Source: Billgrantia bachuensis (GTDB lineage Bacteria > Pseudomonadota > Gammaproteobacteria > Pseudomonadales > Halomonadaceae). From it: 39,465 bases of DNA. The stretch spans positions 1 to 39,465 of the forward strand of contig NZ_JAAQTO010000031.1 in NCBI RefSeq assembly GCF_011742165.1, in the 5' to 3' direction. Position 1 is the first letter of the stretch. Every line of letters starts with the position of its first letter. A program made the position numbers and the translations under genes. Under the pieces are notes generated by a model that worked only from the letters and a program-made list of their open reading frames with translations, had not been told where the DNA came from and did no database searches. Of the stretch, positions 25,685-33,166 are shown piece after piece.

Positions 25685-25791
25685 CACGATCGCCTTGTAT
25701 CCATACTTTTCTTTCACGAGCCTCCTGCTCATGCATCCTTGGCACATTAGAGCACTCCATGCTCAACTCTCCTTGAAGCCGTCCTTGATTC
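25645..25791 (-). ncRNA. Candidate small RNA between flavoprotein and metallopeptidase genes
   Basis: A possible transcript of about 145 bases. Upstream is TTAAGT, 16 bases, then TATAAA (minus strand; -10 at 25798-25803), with the -10 enclosed in a perfect inverted repeat. Downstream is the intrinsic terminator at 25640-25684. Short reading frames inside run through the terminator hairpin to stops lying at or beyond the U-tract, which speaks for an RNA rather than a peptide product. No known RNA family is recognised. The claim rests on signal layout only. Confidence 0.3.
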
Positions 25792-25810
25792 ATGCCATTT
25801 ATAGTGGCAT
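25792..25810 (-). promoter_or_regulatory. Inverted repeat enclosing a -10-like element
   Basis: Read on the minus strand, ATGCCA-C-TATAAA-TGGCAT: a perfect 6-base dyad whose spacer contains TATAAA. A repressor bound here would block a promoter firing towards the candidate small RNA. The arrangement is seen; promoter activity is inferred. Confidence 0.4.
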
Positions 25811-25904
25811 AAAAAATTGACTTAAGATACACCTTTATTTTTATTTTATCGACCACAAAATAATTACAACAACACCGTATGTTTTTATTATGCGGATAAC
25901 ACAG

Positions 25905-25928
25905 AGAGCGCCCGCGCGGGGGCGCTCT
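25905..25928 (-). terminator. Hairpin downstream of the flavoprotein gene
   Basis: AGAGCGCCC (25905-25913) and GGGCGCTCT (25920-25928) form a perfect 9-pair stem with a 6-base loop, 46 bases after the flavoprotein stop. The following bases in the minus direction (CTGTGTTATCC) are only moderately U-rich. It is probably the primary 3' end of that gene. Confidence 0.5.
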
Positions 25929-25974
25929 TAGCATTATATTGCTTGTCATAAGGGGTCGAGCGAAAGAAACCAGG

Positions 25975-27375
25975 TCAATCGGGTGACATCCAGGCCGGAT
26001 TGATGTTCTGGTTGATGCGAAACACGTTGGCCGGGTCGAACTTCTTCTTGAGCTCAACCAACCGTCCATAGCTCGCACCATAAGCGAACTCGATGCGATC
26101 GGCTTCGTCCTCCGTGAGGAAGTTGATGTAAGCCCCCCCACTGGCAAAGGGTTGTGAGCGGCTGAAGAATTCTCGCGCCCAGGCAATGCAATGTGCGTCT
26201 TCGTCCGCCGTCTCCCAACGAGCATGCACGTTCAATACGTAATTAGTGCCGCGGCTCGAGTAGGCCATTGCTTCGGGGTCTGCTCGGCCCGTCTGCCCGC
26301 CTATCGTGCCGATGAATATTTCACTCTGGGAAGACGGCAGCTGGCCGGCGTATTCAATGACGGTATCTATCGCTCCTGCGCCAAGAGACGAGAAATTATG
26401 CGACTTCCAGTAGTTGCGGGCGCCCGCGGTCAATAGCGGATCGAAGGCTTGTTGCCAGTCGATGTACGGCTGCACACCGATGTGCTCACCATGGGCAGTG
26501 CCGAAGCCTCTAAGCGACTCAATGTACTGCTCACCTTCGGCCGGATCGCCCGAGTAGCAAATTGCGAGCGCGACGATCTCTTTTCCGTGCACATCTTCGG
26601 GTAGGAAAGGTAGCGGCGGTGCCTTGCGCGTCACCATCCAGACATTCAACTCGTCCGGCATCGTCTCGGTGAAACGGGCAAACTGTGTGATCACCGATTG
26701 TGCCTGGTCGAAGGGGTAGACGATAAGGCCGCTCAACACGTTCGGCCCCACGGGGTGAAGCTGGTACTCGAACCGTGTCACGATCCCAAAGTTCCCGCCA
26801 CCACCGCGAAGGCCCCAGAAGAGGTCGGCATTTTCCGCTTCACTGGCGTGCAACTGATCGCCATCGGCCGTGATCACATCCACACCAAGCAAATTGTCTA
26901 TGGTCATGCCGTACTTTCGGCTGAGCCAGCCGAAGCCACCGCCCAGAGTCAGGCCGGCCACTCCCGTTGTGGAATTGATACCCAACGGCGTGGCAAGGCC
27001 ATACTCCTGGGCAGCGGCATCGAAATCGGCGAGGGTGCAGCCTGGCCCGACGGAGGCACATTGACGATCCTGATCGATATGGACTTCTCTCATCAACGAC
27101 AGATCGATCATCAAGCCATCGTCGCAGACTGCGTTGCCAGCGATGTTATGGCCCCCTCCGCGTATGGAAAAAGGTAAGTCGTGCTTACGTATGAAGTTCA
27201 ATGACTTGATCACATCCTCAGGCGAGACACAGCGACAAATCATGGAAGGCCTGCGATCGATCATTGCATTCCATATCTGGCGAACTTCATCGTATTGCGG
27301 GTCATGCGGAAGCATGACATTTCCATCGAACTCGGCTATAAACTCCTTTAATGCTGTTTCTAGTATGCGATCCAT
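25975..27375 (-). CDS. FAD-binding oxidoreductase, berberine-bridge-enzyme-like
   Basis: A 466-residue flavoprotein of the VAO/PCMH family. The FAD domain contains FSIRGGGHNIAGNAVCDDG, in which His76 is the expected 8-alpha-histidyl FAD attachment, and GVAGLTLGGGFGWLSRKYGM. At the position of the second (6-S-cysteinyl) attachment of bicovalent members it has Asn (GINSTTGVAG), so flavin linkage is probably single. The C-terminus reads YGRLVELKKKFDPANVFRINQNINP, the BBE domain signature. There is no signal peptide. AAGGTGA precedes the ATG. The gene appears less GC-rich than most neighbours and is flanked by AT-rich spacers, compatible with recent acquisition. The substrate (sugar, alcohol or aromatic) is unknown. 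Confidence 0.92.
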   Translation of the reverse strand: MDRILETALKEFIAEFDGNVMLPHDPQYDEVRQIWNAMIDRRPSMICRCVSPEDVIKSLNFIRKHDLPFSIRGGGHNIAGNAVCDDGLMIDLSLMREVHIDQDRQCASVGPGCTLADFDAAAQEYGLATPLGINSTTGVAGLTLGGGFGWLSRKYGMTIDNLLGVDVITADGDQLHASEAENADLFWGLRGGGGNFGIVTRFEYQLHPVGPNVLSGLIVYPFDQAQSVITQFARFTETMPDELNVWMVTRKAPPLPFLPEDVHGKEIVALAICYSGDPAEGEQYIESLRGFGTAHGEHIGVQPYIDWQQAFDPLLTAGARNYWKSHNFSSLGAGAIDTVIEYAGQLPSSQSEIFIGTIGGQTGRADPEAMAYSSRGTNYVLNVHARWETADEDAHCIAWAREFFSRSQPFASGGAYINFLTEDEADRIEFAYGASYGRLVELKKKFDPANVFRINQNINPAWMSPD

Positions 27376-27427
27376 GATCGTTCACCTTGAATGATGCTCA
27401 AGGACAGGAGAACCTGCGCCCGGGCAG

Positions 27428-27457
27428 AAAAAGGGGGCTTCTAATGCAAGCCCTTTT
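27428..27457 (-). promoter_or_regulatory. Terminator-like hairpin in the flavoprotein leader
   Basis: AAAAGGGCTT, loop GCATTAG, then AAGCCC followed by extra C residues and TTTTT (minus strand). It lies about 53 bases upstream of the flavoprotein start. A TATACT (27474-27479, minus) just before it could be a -10. If transcription starts there, this hairpin would act as a leader attenuator. A two-base bulge weakens the stem. Confidence 0.3.
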
Positions 27458-27551
27458 GTCAGAGGACGACAACAGTATAGTCTGAGATTTAACCCACCAC
27501 TCTGTTTCTACAATCACCTATACTTTCAGAAATAGAGGACGGGAAATGAGT

Positions 27552-27641
27552 TATAATCACATCCGCTTGTGCCTACATATCTAAATTAATCTTTCCTGGT
27601 TAACTCAACGCAGCGCCGATACGGCGTGGCTAGCCAAGCCG
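27552..27641 (+). promoter_or_regulatory. TATAAT element and 20-base palindrome before the small acidic-protein gene
   Basis: A perfect TATAAT lies at 27552-27557, but no good -35 is found at normal spacing. At 27622-27641 is CGGC-G-TGGCTAGCCA-A-GCCG, a palindrome with one mismatched pair, 49 bases before the GTG start. It may be an operator or a leader hairpin. Confidence 0.3.
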
Positions 27642-27690
27642 CCACAGCATTGCTATGGGTTAGAGAGACATCTTCAGGGAGAACGGCACC

Positions 27691-27936
27691 GTGACCCAGC
27701 ATGAAAGAACCGTGATGGCCTTCGACGAACAAGGCCGCGAGTACATGATCGACATGTTCGCCAATCCCCGCGAGCTCAGCGAAATGCAACACGAAGGTGC
27801 CGTTCGAGGCACGCCCACCTTCCGTACCCACGACGGCCACGACGTCAGCTACTTGGGCAACGGCGAGTTCATGGTCATGGTGCCCGGCGAGGAGGGTGGC
27901 GTGACAGTGAGGACCGACGACTCCGAGTTCGTGTGA
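27691..27936 (+). CDS. Small acidic hypothetical protein
   Basis: An 81-residue protein I do not recognise. It starts with GTG, GGAGA about nine bases upstream; an in-frame ATG at 27715 is an alternative. The sequence is rich in Glu, Asp and Met, with no membrane segment or signal peptide. It contains AFDEQGREYMIDMFANP and a beta-rich second half (TFRTHDGHDVSYLGNGEFMVMVPGEEGGVTVRTDD). The DGxxVxxxGxGxFxV pattern suggests a small beta-barrel fold. It ends eight bases before the stop of the convergent fusion reductase. Confidence 0.65.
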   Translation: MTQHERTVMAFDEQGREYMIDMFANPRELSEMQHEGAVRGTPTFRTHDGHDVSYLGNGEFMVMVPGEEGGVTVRTDDSEFV

Positions 27937-27944
27937 CGCAGCGT

Positions 27945-30032
27945 CTAATCGGCCAATTGAATGACCACGGGTTCTTCAGCGGCAGGGACCGCGCAGCACA
28001 GCAGCACTTCGCCTTCCGCGGCCGCCAGCGGCGGCACGGGGTAGTGCACCTCACCGGACACCAGGCGCAGCGCGCAGCTCCCACAGCGCCCTACTCGGCA
28101 ACTGAACAGCGGCGCGAGCCCTGCCTGCTCGGCCAATTCCAGCAAGGTGCCTTGCGCCGGCGTCCACTCGACGACGGTCTGCGCCTGGCGTGATTCATTC
28201 TGTCTCGTGGAGGCCGATACGAACGTGACCCGGGCATGCGAAGGCAACGCTTGCTGCGCAGCCGCTCCCGGCTCGCGCGCCTCGGTGGACTCAAGCGAAC
28301 CGCGCCCGAAGAGCTCATGGAGCAGGTGCTCACGGGGCATACCGAGCGCCAGCAGTGCCGCATACTGCGCTCGCATGAACCCCTCCGACCCACAGAGGTA
28401 GACCTGGCTGCGGGTCATGTCCGGCAACCAGGCCGAGAGCGATGCCAGCGTCAAACGTCCTCGCGAATGATACGTCTTGCCCAATACATCCTCCGGCGTG
28501 GGGCGCGTGTAGGCGATATGCAGGCGCAGCCAGGGATACCTGTCAGCCCACGTCTTCAGCACCTCCGCGAAGGCCTGTTCCCGTCCGTTGCGCGCGCTGT
28601 GAATAAAGAACACCTCGCCAGGCGGCGCCTCTCCGGCGTCGGCACGCTGCACGATGGTTTCCAGCATGGCGATCATCGGGGTGATGCCCACGCCGGACGA
28701 CACCAGCACGATGGCATTCGAACGCTCGCGCAGCGTGAAGTCTCCCGCCGGCGGAAGCGCCTCGAGCACGTCCCCCACCGCATACTCGTCATGCAGGAGG
28801 CGAGAGACCGTTCCGTACTCTTCGCGCTTGACCGAGATCCGATAACGAGACGCCCGCTCATGCCATGCCCTGGAGAGGCTGTAACTGCGCGTCAGCGTGG
28901 CCTGCCCGCCAGATGGCGAATGCCCGGCCCGGGAGGCAAGACGCACGGTGAGAAACTGCCCGGCCGTATAGGGCGCCAGCGGAAGGTCATCCGTGGCCAG
29001 TGGCTCAAGATCGAAAGAGGTAATGACGTCACTCTCCCTGATCTTGTCGGCAATCCGCAGGCGGCGGTAGGCGTTCCCGGCCGCCTCCTTGGGCCAGTTG
29101 CCCGTCTGCGTCAGCGAGGGAGAGCGCTCGATCAGCCGTCCTCGCGCGGGCAGGGCGTTTTCGACATGCCAGACCTGCTCCGGCACGACATCCACGATGC
29201 GCTCGGCCCCCTCGACCAGCGACGCGCGCCGAGGGTCCCAGTCGATCCGCCCGCGGCCTTGCAGCACCAGGGCTTGCCCGGTCTCGAAGTCGGGAATGAA
29301 AAGGCTGACCCGCGGGTCCTGCTCGATGTTGCCCAGGGTATTGAAGAAACGATTCCCCGGAAAATCCGGAAACGACAGGCTTCCGTCCGCGTCCAAGTGC
29401 AAGAAACCCGGCTTGCCTCCGCGATGGGAGATATCCACGCCATGGTGGGAACCCCCCAGTTCGCCTGCCCGGGTGGCGATGAAGAAGGTATCGGCCTGGG
29501 CCAGCATGGCCCGGCCGGCACGGGAGGCGATCGATACCTGCCGGGCAATGGGAGGCGCATCCTGCCCCGCCTGCCAGTCCACCTCGCGCAGCTGTATGTA
29601 CTGTGGGCAGTTGCCGAAACTCTGATCGACCGAGACCCGTATGCCCTCGGCATCACGGGAACGCACCGTGCCATTCAACCGATTACGGCGACGGCTGGTC
29701 ATCTCGAGCCCAAGCAGCCCCAGCCTTGCTCCAGGCCCCAGTGTAAGCTCCAGGGCATCCGCCAGCGGTGGCACCTGGCGAATCAGCAGTTCGCTGGGCG
29801 TCGCCGTACACAGTTGCCCCGGGGCACCGAAGGTTACCACCGCCCACGGCCACCCCTGCCGGTCCAGCGCTCCCATGAACAGCACCGGCAGAGTGTTGAA
29901 GAACTCGACGTGCTGGTCGGGCATCGCGGCACGCACATAGGCGGACACCCGCTGCACATAGCTGACGGGCACGCCGGCACGCTGCTGTACCCTGCGCTCG
30001 CCCTCATGGAAGATCTGCCGGTTCGCTGTCAT
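27945..30032 (-). CDS. Fusion reductase: PNPOx-like flavin domain, FNR-type FAD/NAD domain and [2Fe-2S] ferredoxin
   Basis: A 695-residue, three-part redox protein. Residues about 40-300 form a pyridoxamine-phosphate-oxidase-like FMN-binding split barrel; GGSHHGVDISHRGGKPGFL and FFNTLGNIEQDPRVSLFIPDF are typical. About 325-590 is a ferredoxin-NADP reductase module with TRSYSLS for FAD and SSGVGITPMIAMLE for NAD(P). The last 90 residues are a plant-type ferredoxin with FSCRVGRCGSC and a later LLCC. It should pass electrons from NAD(P)H via FAD and 2Fe-2S; the role of the N-terminal barrel is unknown. ATG 30032 has AGGAGG eight bases upstream; the longer open frame is not used. It follows the GST gene by 29 bases. 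Confidence 0.92.
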   Translation of the reverse strand: MTANRQIFHEGERRVQQRAGVPVSYVQRVSAYVRAAMPDQHVEFFNTLPVLFMGALDRQGWPWAVVTFGAPGQLCTATPSELLIRQVPPLADALELTLGPGARLGLLGLEMTSRRRNRLNGTVRSRDAEGIRVSVDQSFGNCPQYIQLREVDWQAGQDAPPIARQVSIASRAGRAMLAQADTFFIATRAGELGGSHHGVDISHRGGKPGFLHLDADGSLSFPDFPGNRFFNTLGNIEQDPRVSLFIPDFETGQALVLQGRGRIDWDPRRASLVEGAERIVDVVPEQVWHVENALPARGRLIERSPSLTQTGNWPKEAAGNAYRRLRIADKIRESDVITSFDLEPLATDDLPLAPYTAGQFLTVRLASRAGHSPSGGQATLTRSYSLSRAWHERASRYRISVKREEYGTVSRLLHDEYAVGDVLEALPPAGDFTLRERSNAIVLVSSGVGITPMIAMLETIVQRADAGEAPPGEVFFIHSARNGREQAFAEVLKTWADRYPWLRLHIAYTRPTPEDVLGKTYHSRGRLTLASLSAWLPDMTRSQVYLCGSEGFMRAQYAALLALGMPREHLLHELFGRGSLESTEAREPGAAAQQALPSHARVTFVSASTRQNESRQAQTVVEWTPAQGTLLELAEQAGLAPLFSCRVGRCGSCALRLVSGEVHYPVPPLAAAEGEVLLCCAVPAAEEPVVIQLAD

Positions 30033-30061
30033 GGGATTCGCCTCCTGTCGCTGCCGTTCGC

Positions 30062-30721
30062 TTAGGCCAGTGCCGGGCTGCGCACCATGCCGACGAAACC
30101 GGGCTGCGCCTCGATACACCCGAGCCAGGCGAGAATGGCCGGATACTCCTTGAGACTGACCCCACCCTCCGGGGCGTGAGCGATATAGCTGTAGCCCGCC
30201 ACGTCCGCCAGCGTGATCGCGCTACCGGTCAGATACTCTTGCCCCTCGAGGTGTTTCTCCATCACCGAGAGGAGCGAATGCGCGCGGGCAATCGCCTGCT
30301 CATGATCCAGTGGTGCGTTGAAGAGCGTTACCAGACGCGCGGCACAGGGCCCCGCTGCAATCTCTCCAGCGGCCACGGACAACCAGCGCTGTACCTGTGC
30401 GGCAGCGATCGGCTCCGTGGGCAGCCAGCGGTCGTGCGCGTCATACCGCCGGGCCAGATAAACCAGAATGGCGTTGGAATCGCTGAGAAACTCGCCGTTG
30501 TCCTCGATCGCAGGCACCTGGCCGAACGGGCTGATTTTCAGGAACTCGGCCGACTTGTGCGCACCGTTGGCCATATCGACATCGACCGTCTCATAGGGCA
30601 GCTCGAGCAGCGCAAGCATCAGTTCGACGCGATGGCAATGGCCGGACTTGGGGTTGCGAAACAGGCGGATCGGTACGGCGTCGCGTGGAAAGCGCGCATT
30701 TACGGTAGTGGGCGTTGGCAT
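30062..30721 (-). CDS. Glutathione S-transferase
   Basis: A cytosolic GST of 219 residues. The thioredoxin-like N-terminal domain reads IRLFRNPKSGHCHRVELMLALLELPYE, with SGHCHRV holding the catalytic Ser/Cys position. It continues FLKISPFGQVPAIEDNGEFLSDSNAILVYLARRY, the glutathione-binding cis-Pro and Glu-Ser/Asp-Ser block. The helical C-terminal domain contains GSAITLADVAGYSYIAHAPEGGVSL. ATG 30721 has AGGAG eight bases upstream and is preferred over two earlier in-frame starts. It is the first gene of a pair with the fusion reductase and is divergent from a LysR gene, a common layout for detoxification units. Confidence 0.95.
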   Translation of the reverse strand: MPTPTTVNARFPRDAVPIRLFRNPKSGHCHRVELMLALLELPYETVDVDMANGAHKSAEFLKISPFGQVPAIEDNGEFLSDSNAILVYLARRYDAHDRWLPTEPIAAAQVQRWLSVAAGEIAAGPCAARLVTLFNAPLDHEQAIARAHSLLSVMEKHLEGQEYLTGSAITLADVAGYSYIAHAPEGGVSLKEYPAILAWLGCIEAQPGFVGMVRSPALA

Positions 30722-30753
30722 AGCAAAGACTCCTGCTGGTAATGGCATGACGT

Positions 30754-30771
30754 GTCGTGAAGAGCCACGAC
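30754..30771. promoter_or_regulatory. Dyad upstream of the GST gene, candidate LysR-family site
   Basis: GTCGTG-AAGAGC-CACGAC, a perfect 6-base inverted repeat with a 6-base spacer, 33 bases before the GST start in the 159-base divergent spacer shared with the LysR gene. It is a plausible binding site for that regulator, although it is not the plain T-N11-A form. Confidence 0.4.
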
Positions 30772-30880
30772 GGCGGAACGTCACCAGACTAATCTTTGCG
30801 CTTTTTCACTAGAATCCTCGAGATTTGCAATTCATTATTCCATCAAATGATGCCAATCGACGCCGATCGGAAATCCCTTC

Positions 30881-31783
30881 ATGGACCGCCTCCAGACCCT
30901 GCAAGTCTTCGTCGCCGTGGCCGATGCCGGCAGCTTTGCCGCCGGAGGGCGAGCCGTCGGCCTGAGCGCCCCCTCGGTGACCCGCGGCATCAATGCGCTG
31001 GAAGCACGTCTCGGTGTGCGCCTCTTCACGCGTACCACTAGGCGGGTTCGCCTGACGGAGATCGGAGGGCGCTACCTGGAAGACGCGCGGCGCATCCTCC
31101 AGGAACTGCAGGCGGCCGACGACGCCGTCAGCGGCGCGGCGGCACGCCCCACCGGGCTGCTGCGTATCAACTGTCCCAATGAGTTCGGCCGCATCCACGT
31201 CATGCCGATCCTGCTGGAATACCTCGATACCTACCCGGAAATGCGCGCGGAAATCGTGATGGTGGATCGCGTGGTCAATATCATCGAAGAGGGCTTCGAT
31301 ATCGCGGTGCGTATCGGCTCGCTGCCTTCCTCCGGCCTTTCCGCCATCAGGGTGGGGAGCGTGCGCCGTGTGGTCTGTGCAGCGCCTGACTATCTCGCCC
31401 GGCATGGCACGCCCACCGTCTTGGAGGACCTGACGGCGCACCGCATTCTCGCCACCACGACACTGAGCGCCAACAAGGAGTGGCGCTTCGGTAGCGATTA
31501 CGATCAAGTGGTACGCATCCACCCGCGAGCGACGGTCAGCAGCATTGCGGCCTGCATCGAGGCCGTGCGCAACGGCTGGGGAATCACTCGTGTGCTTTCC
31601 TATCAGGTGGGGGCGGATCTCGAGGCAGGACGGCTAGAGGCCGTGCTGGAAGCCTACGAACCCCCGCCGCTACCCATTCACCTGCTGCACAGCGAAGGCC
31701 GTGGCGCCGTTGCCAAGATACGCACCTTTCTCGACCTGGCAGCGGAGCGCCTGAGGGCATCGACGATACTCAATCCCAGCTAG
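30881..31783 (+). CDS. LysR family transcriptional regulator
   Basis: A 300-residue regulator. The winged HTH occupies residues 1-60 (MDRLQTLQVFVAVADAGSFAAGGRAVGLSAPSVTRGINALEARLG), followed by the linker helix and a two-lobe effector domain with GLLRINCPNEFGR and the DIAVRIGSLP strand typical of the family. It is divergent from the GST-fusion reductase pair and very probably regulates it. The inducer is not known. Confidence 0.95.
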   Translation: MDRLQTLQVFVAVADAGSFAAGGRAVGLSAPSVTRGINALEARLGVRLFTRTTRRVRLTEIGGRYLEDARRILQELQAADDAVSGAAARPTGLLRINCPNEFGRIHVMPILLEYLDTYPEMRAEIVMVDRVVNIIEEGFDIAVRIGSLPSSGLSAIRVGSVRRVVCAAPDYLARHGTPTVLEDLTAHRILATTTLSANKEWRFGSDYDQVVRIHPRATVSSIAACIEAVRNGWGITRVLSYQVGADLEAGRLEAVLEAYEPPPLPIHLLHSEGRGAVAKIRTFLDLAAERLRASTILNPS

Positions 31784-31833
31784 CCCCATTGGCCTGGAGC
31801 TGTCGTGAGCCCCTGGCCTCAGCGCCTCGGCAG

Positions 31834-31880
31834 TTGACAAAAACCTGTTCCTTTTATAGAACGTTCATTAAAAGGAACAG
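31834..31880 (+). promoter_or_regulatory. Promoter with two abutting GTTC-N8-GAAC operators
   Basis: TTGACA (31834-31839) and TATAGA (31855-31860) form a likely sigma-70 promoter with a short 15-base spacer. Overlapping its -10 and start region are two 16-base palindromes placed end to end: GTTCCTTTTATAGAAC (31847-31862) and GTTCATTAAAAGGAAC (31863-31878). The whole also reads as an 11-base inverted repeat CTGTTCCTTTT / AAAAGGAACAG. The next gene is an XRE-cupin regulator, so autoregulation is the simplest reading. The site is seen; which protein binds is inferred. Confidence 0.7.
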
Positions 31881-31895
31881 TGCGAGGCCACTCAA

Positions 31896-32423
31896 TTGGA
31901 CAAGCTTTCACTCGGCACCCTGGGCCGGCACCTGCAGACCCTGCGCCAGGCGCAAGGCTTGTCGCTATCGCAACTGGCCGCCGCCGCCGGCATCGCCAAG
32001 TCGAACCTGTGTCGCCTCGAGCAGGGCAACGGCAACCCCACGCTGGACACCATCTGGCGCCTGGCGGTGCAGCTGAAGGTGCCCTTCGGCACTCTGGTGG
32101 CGCCTATTGCCGTGCCCCTGGGCGAGGACGGCGTGGAGGTACGCCTGCTCGACCAAGGCAAGGACCGCCCGCAGGTCGACGCCTACTGGATGCGCTGCGC
32201 GCCGCATACCCTGCGCCTTGCCGAACCCCACACCCCGGGTGCGCGGGAATCGCTCATCCTGATCAGCGGTACGCTGGAGGCCGGACCGGAAAGCGAGACC
32301 CGCACCCTGTCGGCCGGCGAGACCTTCACCTTCGCCGCGGACCGCCCCCACCTCTACCGCACCGGGGAGGCCTGGGCCACGCTGCTGCTCAGCGTCATCT
32401 ACCACGAGGAATCCACGTCATGA
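31896..32423 (+). CDS. XRE-family regulator with C-terminal cupin domain
   Basis: A 175-residue regulator. The HTH (about 8-62) reads LGRHLQTLRQAQGLSLSQLAAAAGIAKSNLCRLEQGNGNPTLDTIWRLA. The C-terminal cupin barrel (about 95-172) reads ESLILISGTLEAGPESETRTLSAGETFTFAADRPHLYRT. The start is TTG with GAGG eight bases upstream; no ATG or GTG is placed before the HTH. It overlaps azlC by an ATGA. Proteins of this type often sit before azlCD and probably sense an amino acid. Confidence 0.92.
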   Translation: MDKLSLGTLGRHLQTLRQAQGLSLSQLAAAAGIAKSNLCRLEQGNGNPTLDTIWRLAVQLKVPFGTLVAPIAVPLGEDGVEVRLLDQGKDRPQVDAYWMRCAPHTLRLAEPHTPGARESLILISGTLEAGPESETRTLSAGETFTFAADRPHLYRTGEAWATLLLSVIYHEESTS

Positions 32424-33166
32424 GCCTGCAAGCCGCCTCCTCGCCCACCCGCCCCTGGCTGACCGGCATGAGCGAGGCCATCCCGCTGCTCGGCGGCTAT
32501 GTGCCGGTGGCCATCTCCTTCGGGCTGATCGCGACCCAGGCCGGCTTCAGCGCCTGGGAAGCCGTGGCGATCTCGACGCTGATCTATGCCGGTGCCTCGC
32601 AGTTCCTGTTCGTCGGCATGGTGGCCACCGGCGCGCCGCTATGGCTGGTGGTGGCCATGACACTGCTGATCAACCTGCGCCATGTGGTCTACGCCCCCAA
32701 CCTGGCACCCTGGCTGACATCCAGCCGCCTGTGGCCCTCGCTGATGCACGGCCTCACCGATCAGGTCTTCGCTCTGGCCCATGCTCGCCTACCCCAGCTA
32801 CCGGCCGCTCAGCGACTCGGATGGTTCGGCGGCGCCGCCCTGCTGGCCTGGATGAGCTGGATCGGTGGCACGGCCCTGGGAGCGTTTGCCGGCGGCGAGC
32901 TGGTCGCTCGCTGGGCCCTGATGGGTGAGATCCTGCCCTTCGCCCTGCCCGCTCTGTTTCTGGTGCTGATAGCGCCCCGCTTCACCTCGCGGCGCTGGAG
33001 CCTGGCCCTCGGCCTGACCATCCTGGCCGCCCTGGCGCTGACCGTGACAGGCTTGACCAACCTGGCGATTCCTCTCGCCGCCGCCTGCGGCGCCCTGTGC
33101 TTCCAGGTCGCCAAGTTCGACCACAGCCAAAAAAGCGAACACGTGCAAGGAGAACGCCATGAGTAG
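32420..33166 (+). CDS. azlC: AzlC family membrane protein (branched-chain amino acid export)
   Basis: The large subunit of an AzlCD-type exporter, 248 residues with about six helices. The N-terminus contains AIPLLGGYVPVAISFGLIATQAGFSAWEAVAISTLIYAGASQF, the family signature. NLRHVVYAPNLAPWL and LTDQVFALAHAR follow. In E. coli the homologous YgaZH pair exports valine, and in Bacillus AzlCD exports azaleucine; the substrate here is inferred from these. ATG 32420 overlaps the regulator stop, GAGGA nine bases upstream. Confidence 0.94.
   Translation: MSLQAASSPTRPWLTGMSEAIPLLGGYVPVAISFGLIATQAGFSAWEAVAISTLIYAGASQFLFVGMVATGAPLWLVVAMTLLINLRHVVYAPNLAPWLTSSRLWPSLMHGLTDQVFALAHARLPQLPAAQRLGWFGGAALLAWMSWIGGTALGAFAGGELVARWALMGEILPFALPALFLVLIAPRFTSRRWSLALGLTILAALALTVTGLTNLAIPLAAACGALCFQVAKFDHSQKSEHVQGERHE

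Larger units (their letters stand above)
25538..25974. other. AT-rich intergenic region, 437 bases
   Basis: This spacer separates two minus-strand genes and is clearly more AT-rich than the genes. It holds a hairpin just downstream of the flavoprotein gene, an AT-rich promoter-like stretch, an inverted repeat over a possible -10, and an intrinsic terminator, each listed separately. I see no convincing protein gene; a 42-codon frame (25632-25760) runs through the terminator and is rejected. Confidence 0.6.
27376..27690. other. Divergent intergenic region, 315 bases
   Basis: The spacer between the flavoprotein gene (minus) and a small acidic-protein gene (plus). It contains a terminator-like hairpin close to the flavoprotein start, a perfect TATAAT on the plus strand at 27552-27557 and a 20-base palindrome at 27622-27641. 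No additional gene is seen. Confidence 0.6.

Noticed and set aside
25632..25760. A 42-codon minus-strand frame with AAGGAG before its ATG
   Set aside because: It passes through a strong intrinsic terminator and its stop lies beyond the U-tract, so a terminated mRNA would lack a stop codon. A second short frame (ending YFQ) has the same problem. Better explained as non-coding.
28236..30065. A 609-codon plus-strand frame opposite the fusion reductase
   Set aside because: Antisense shadow; the minus-strand protein has complete FAD, NAD and [2Fe-2S] motifs.
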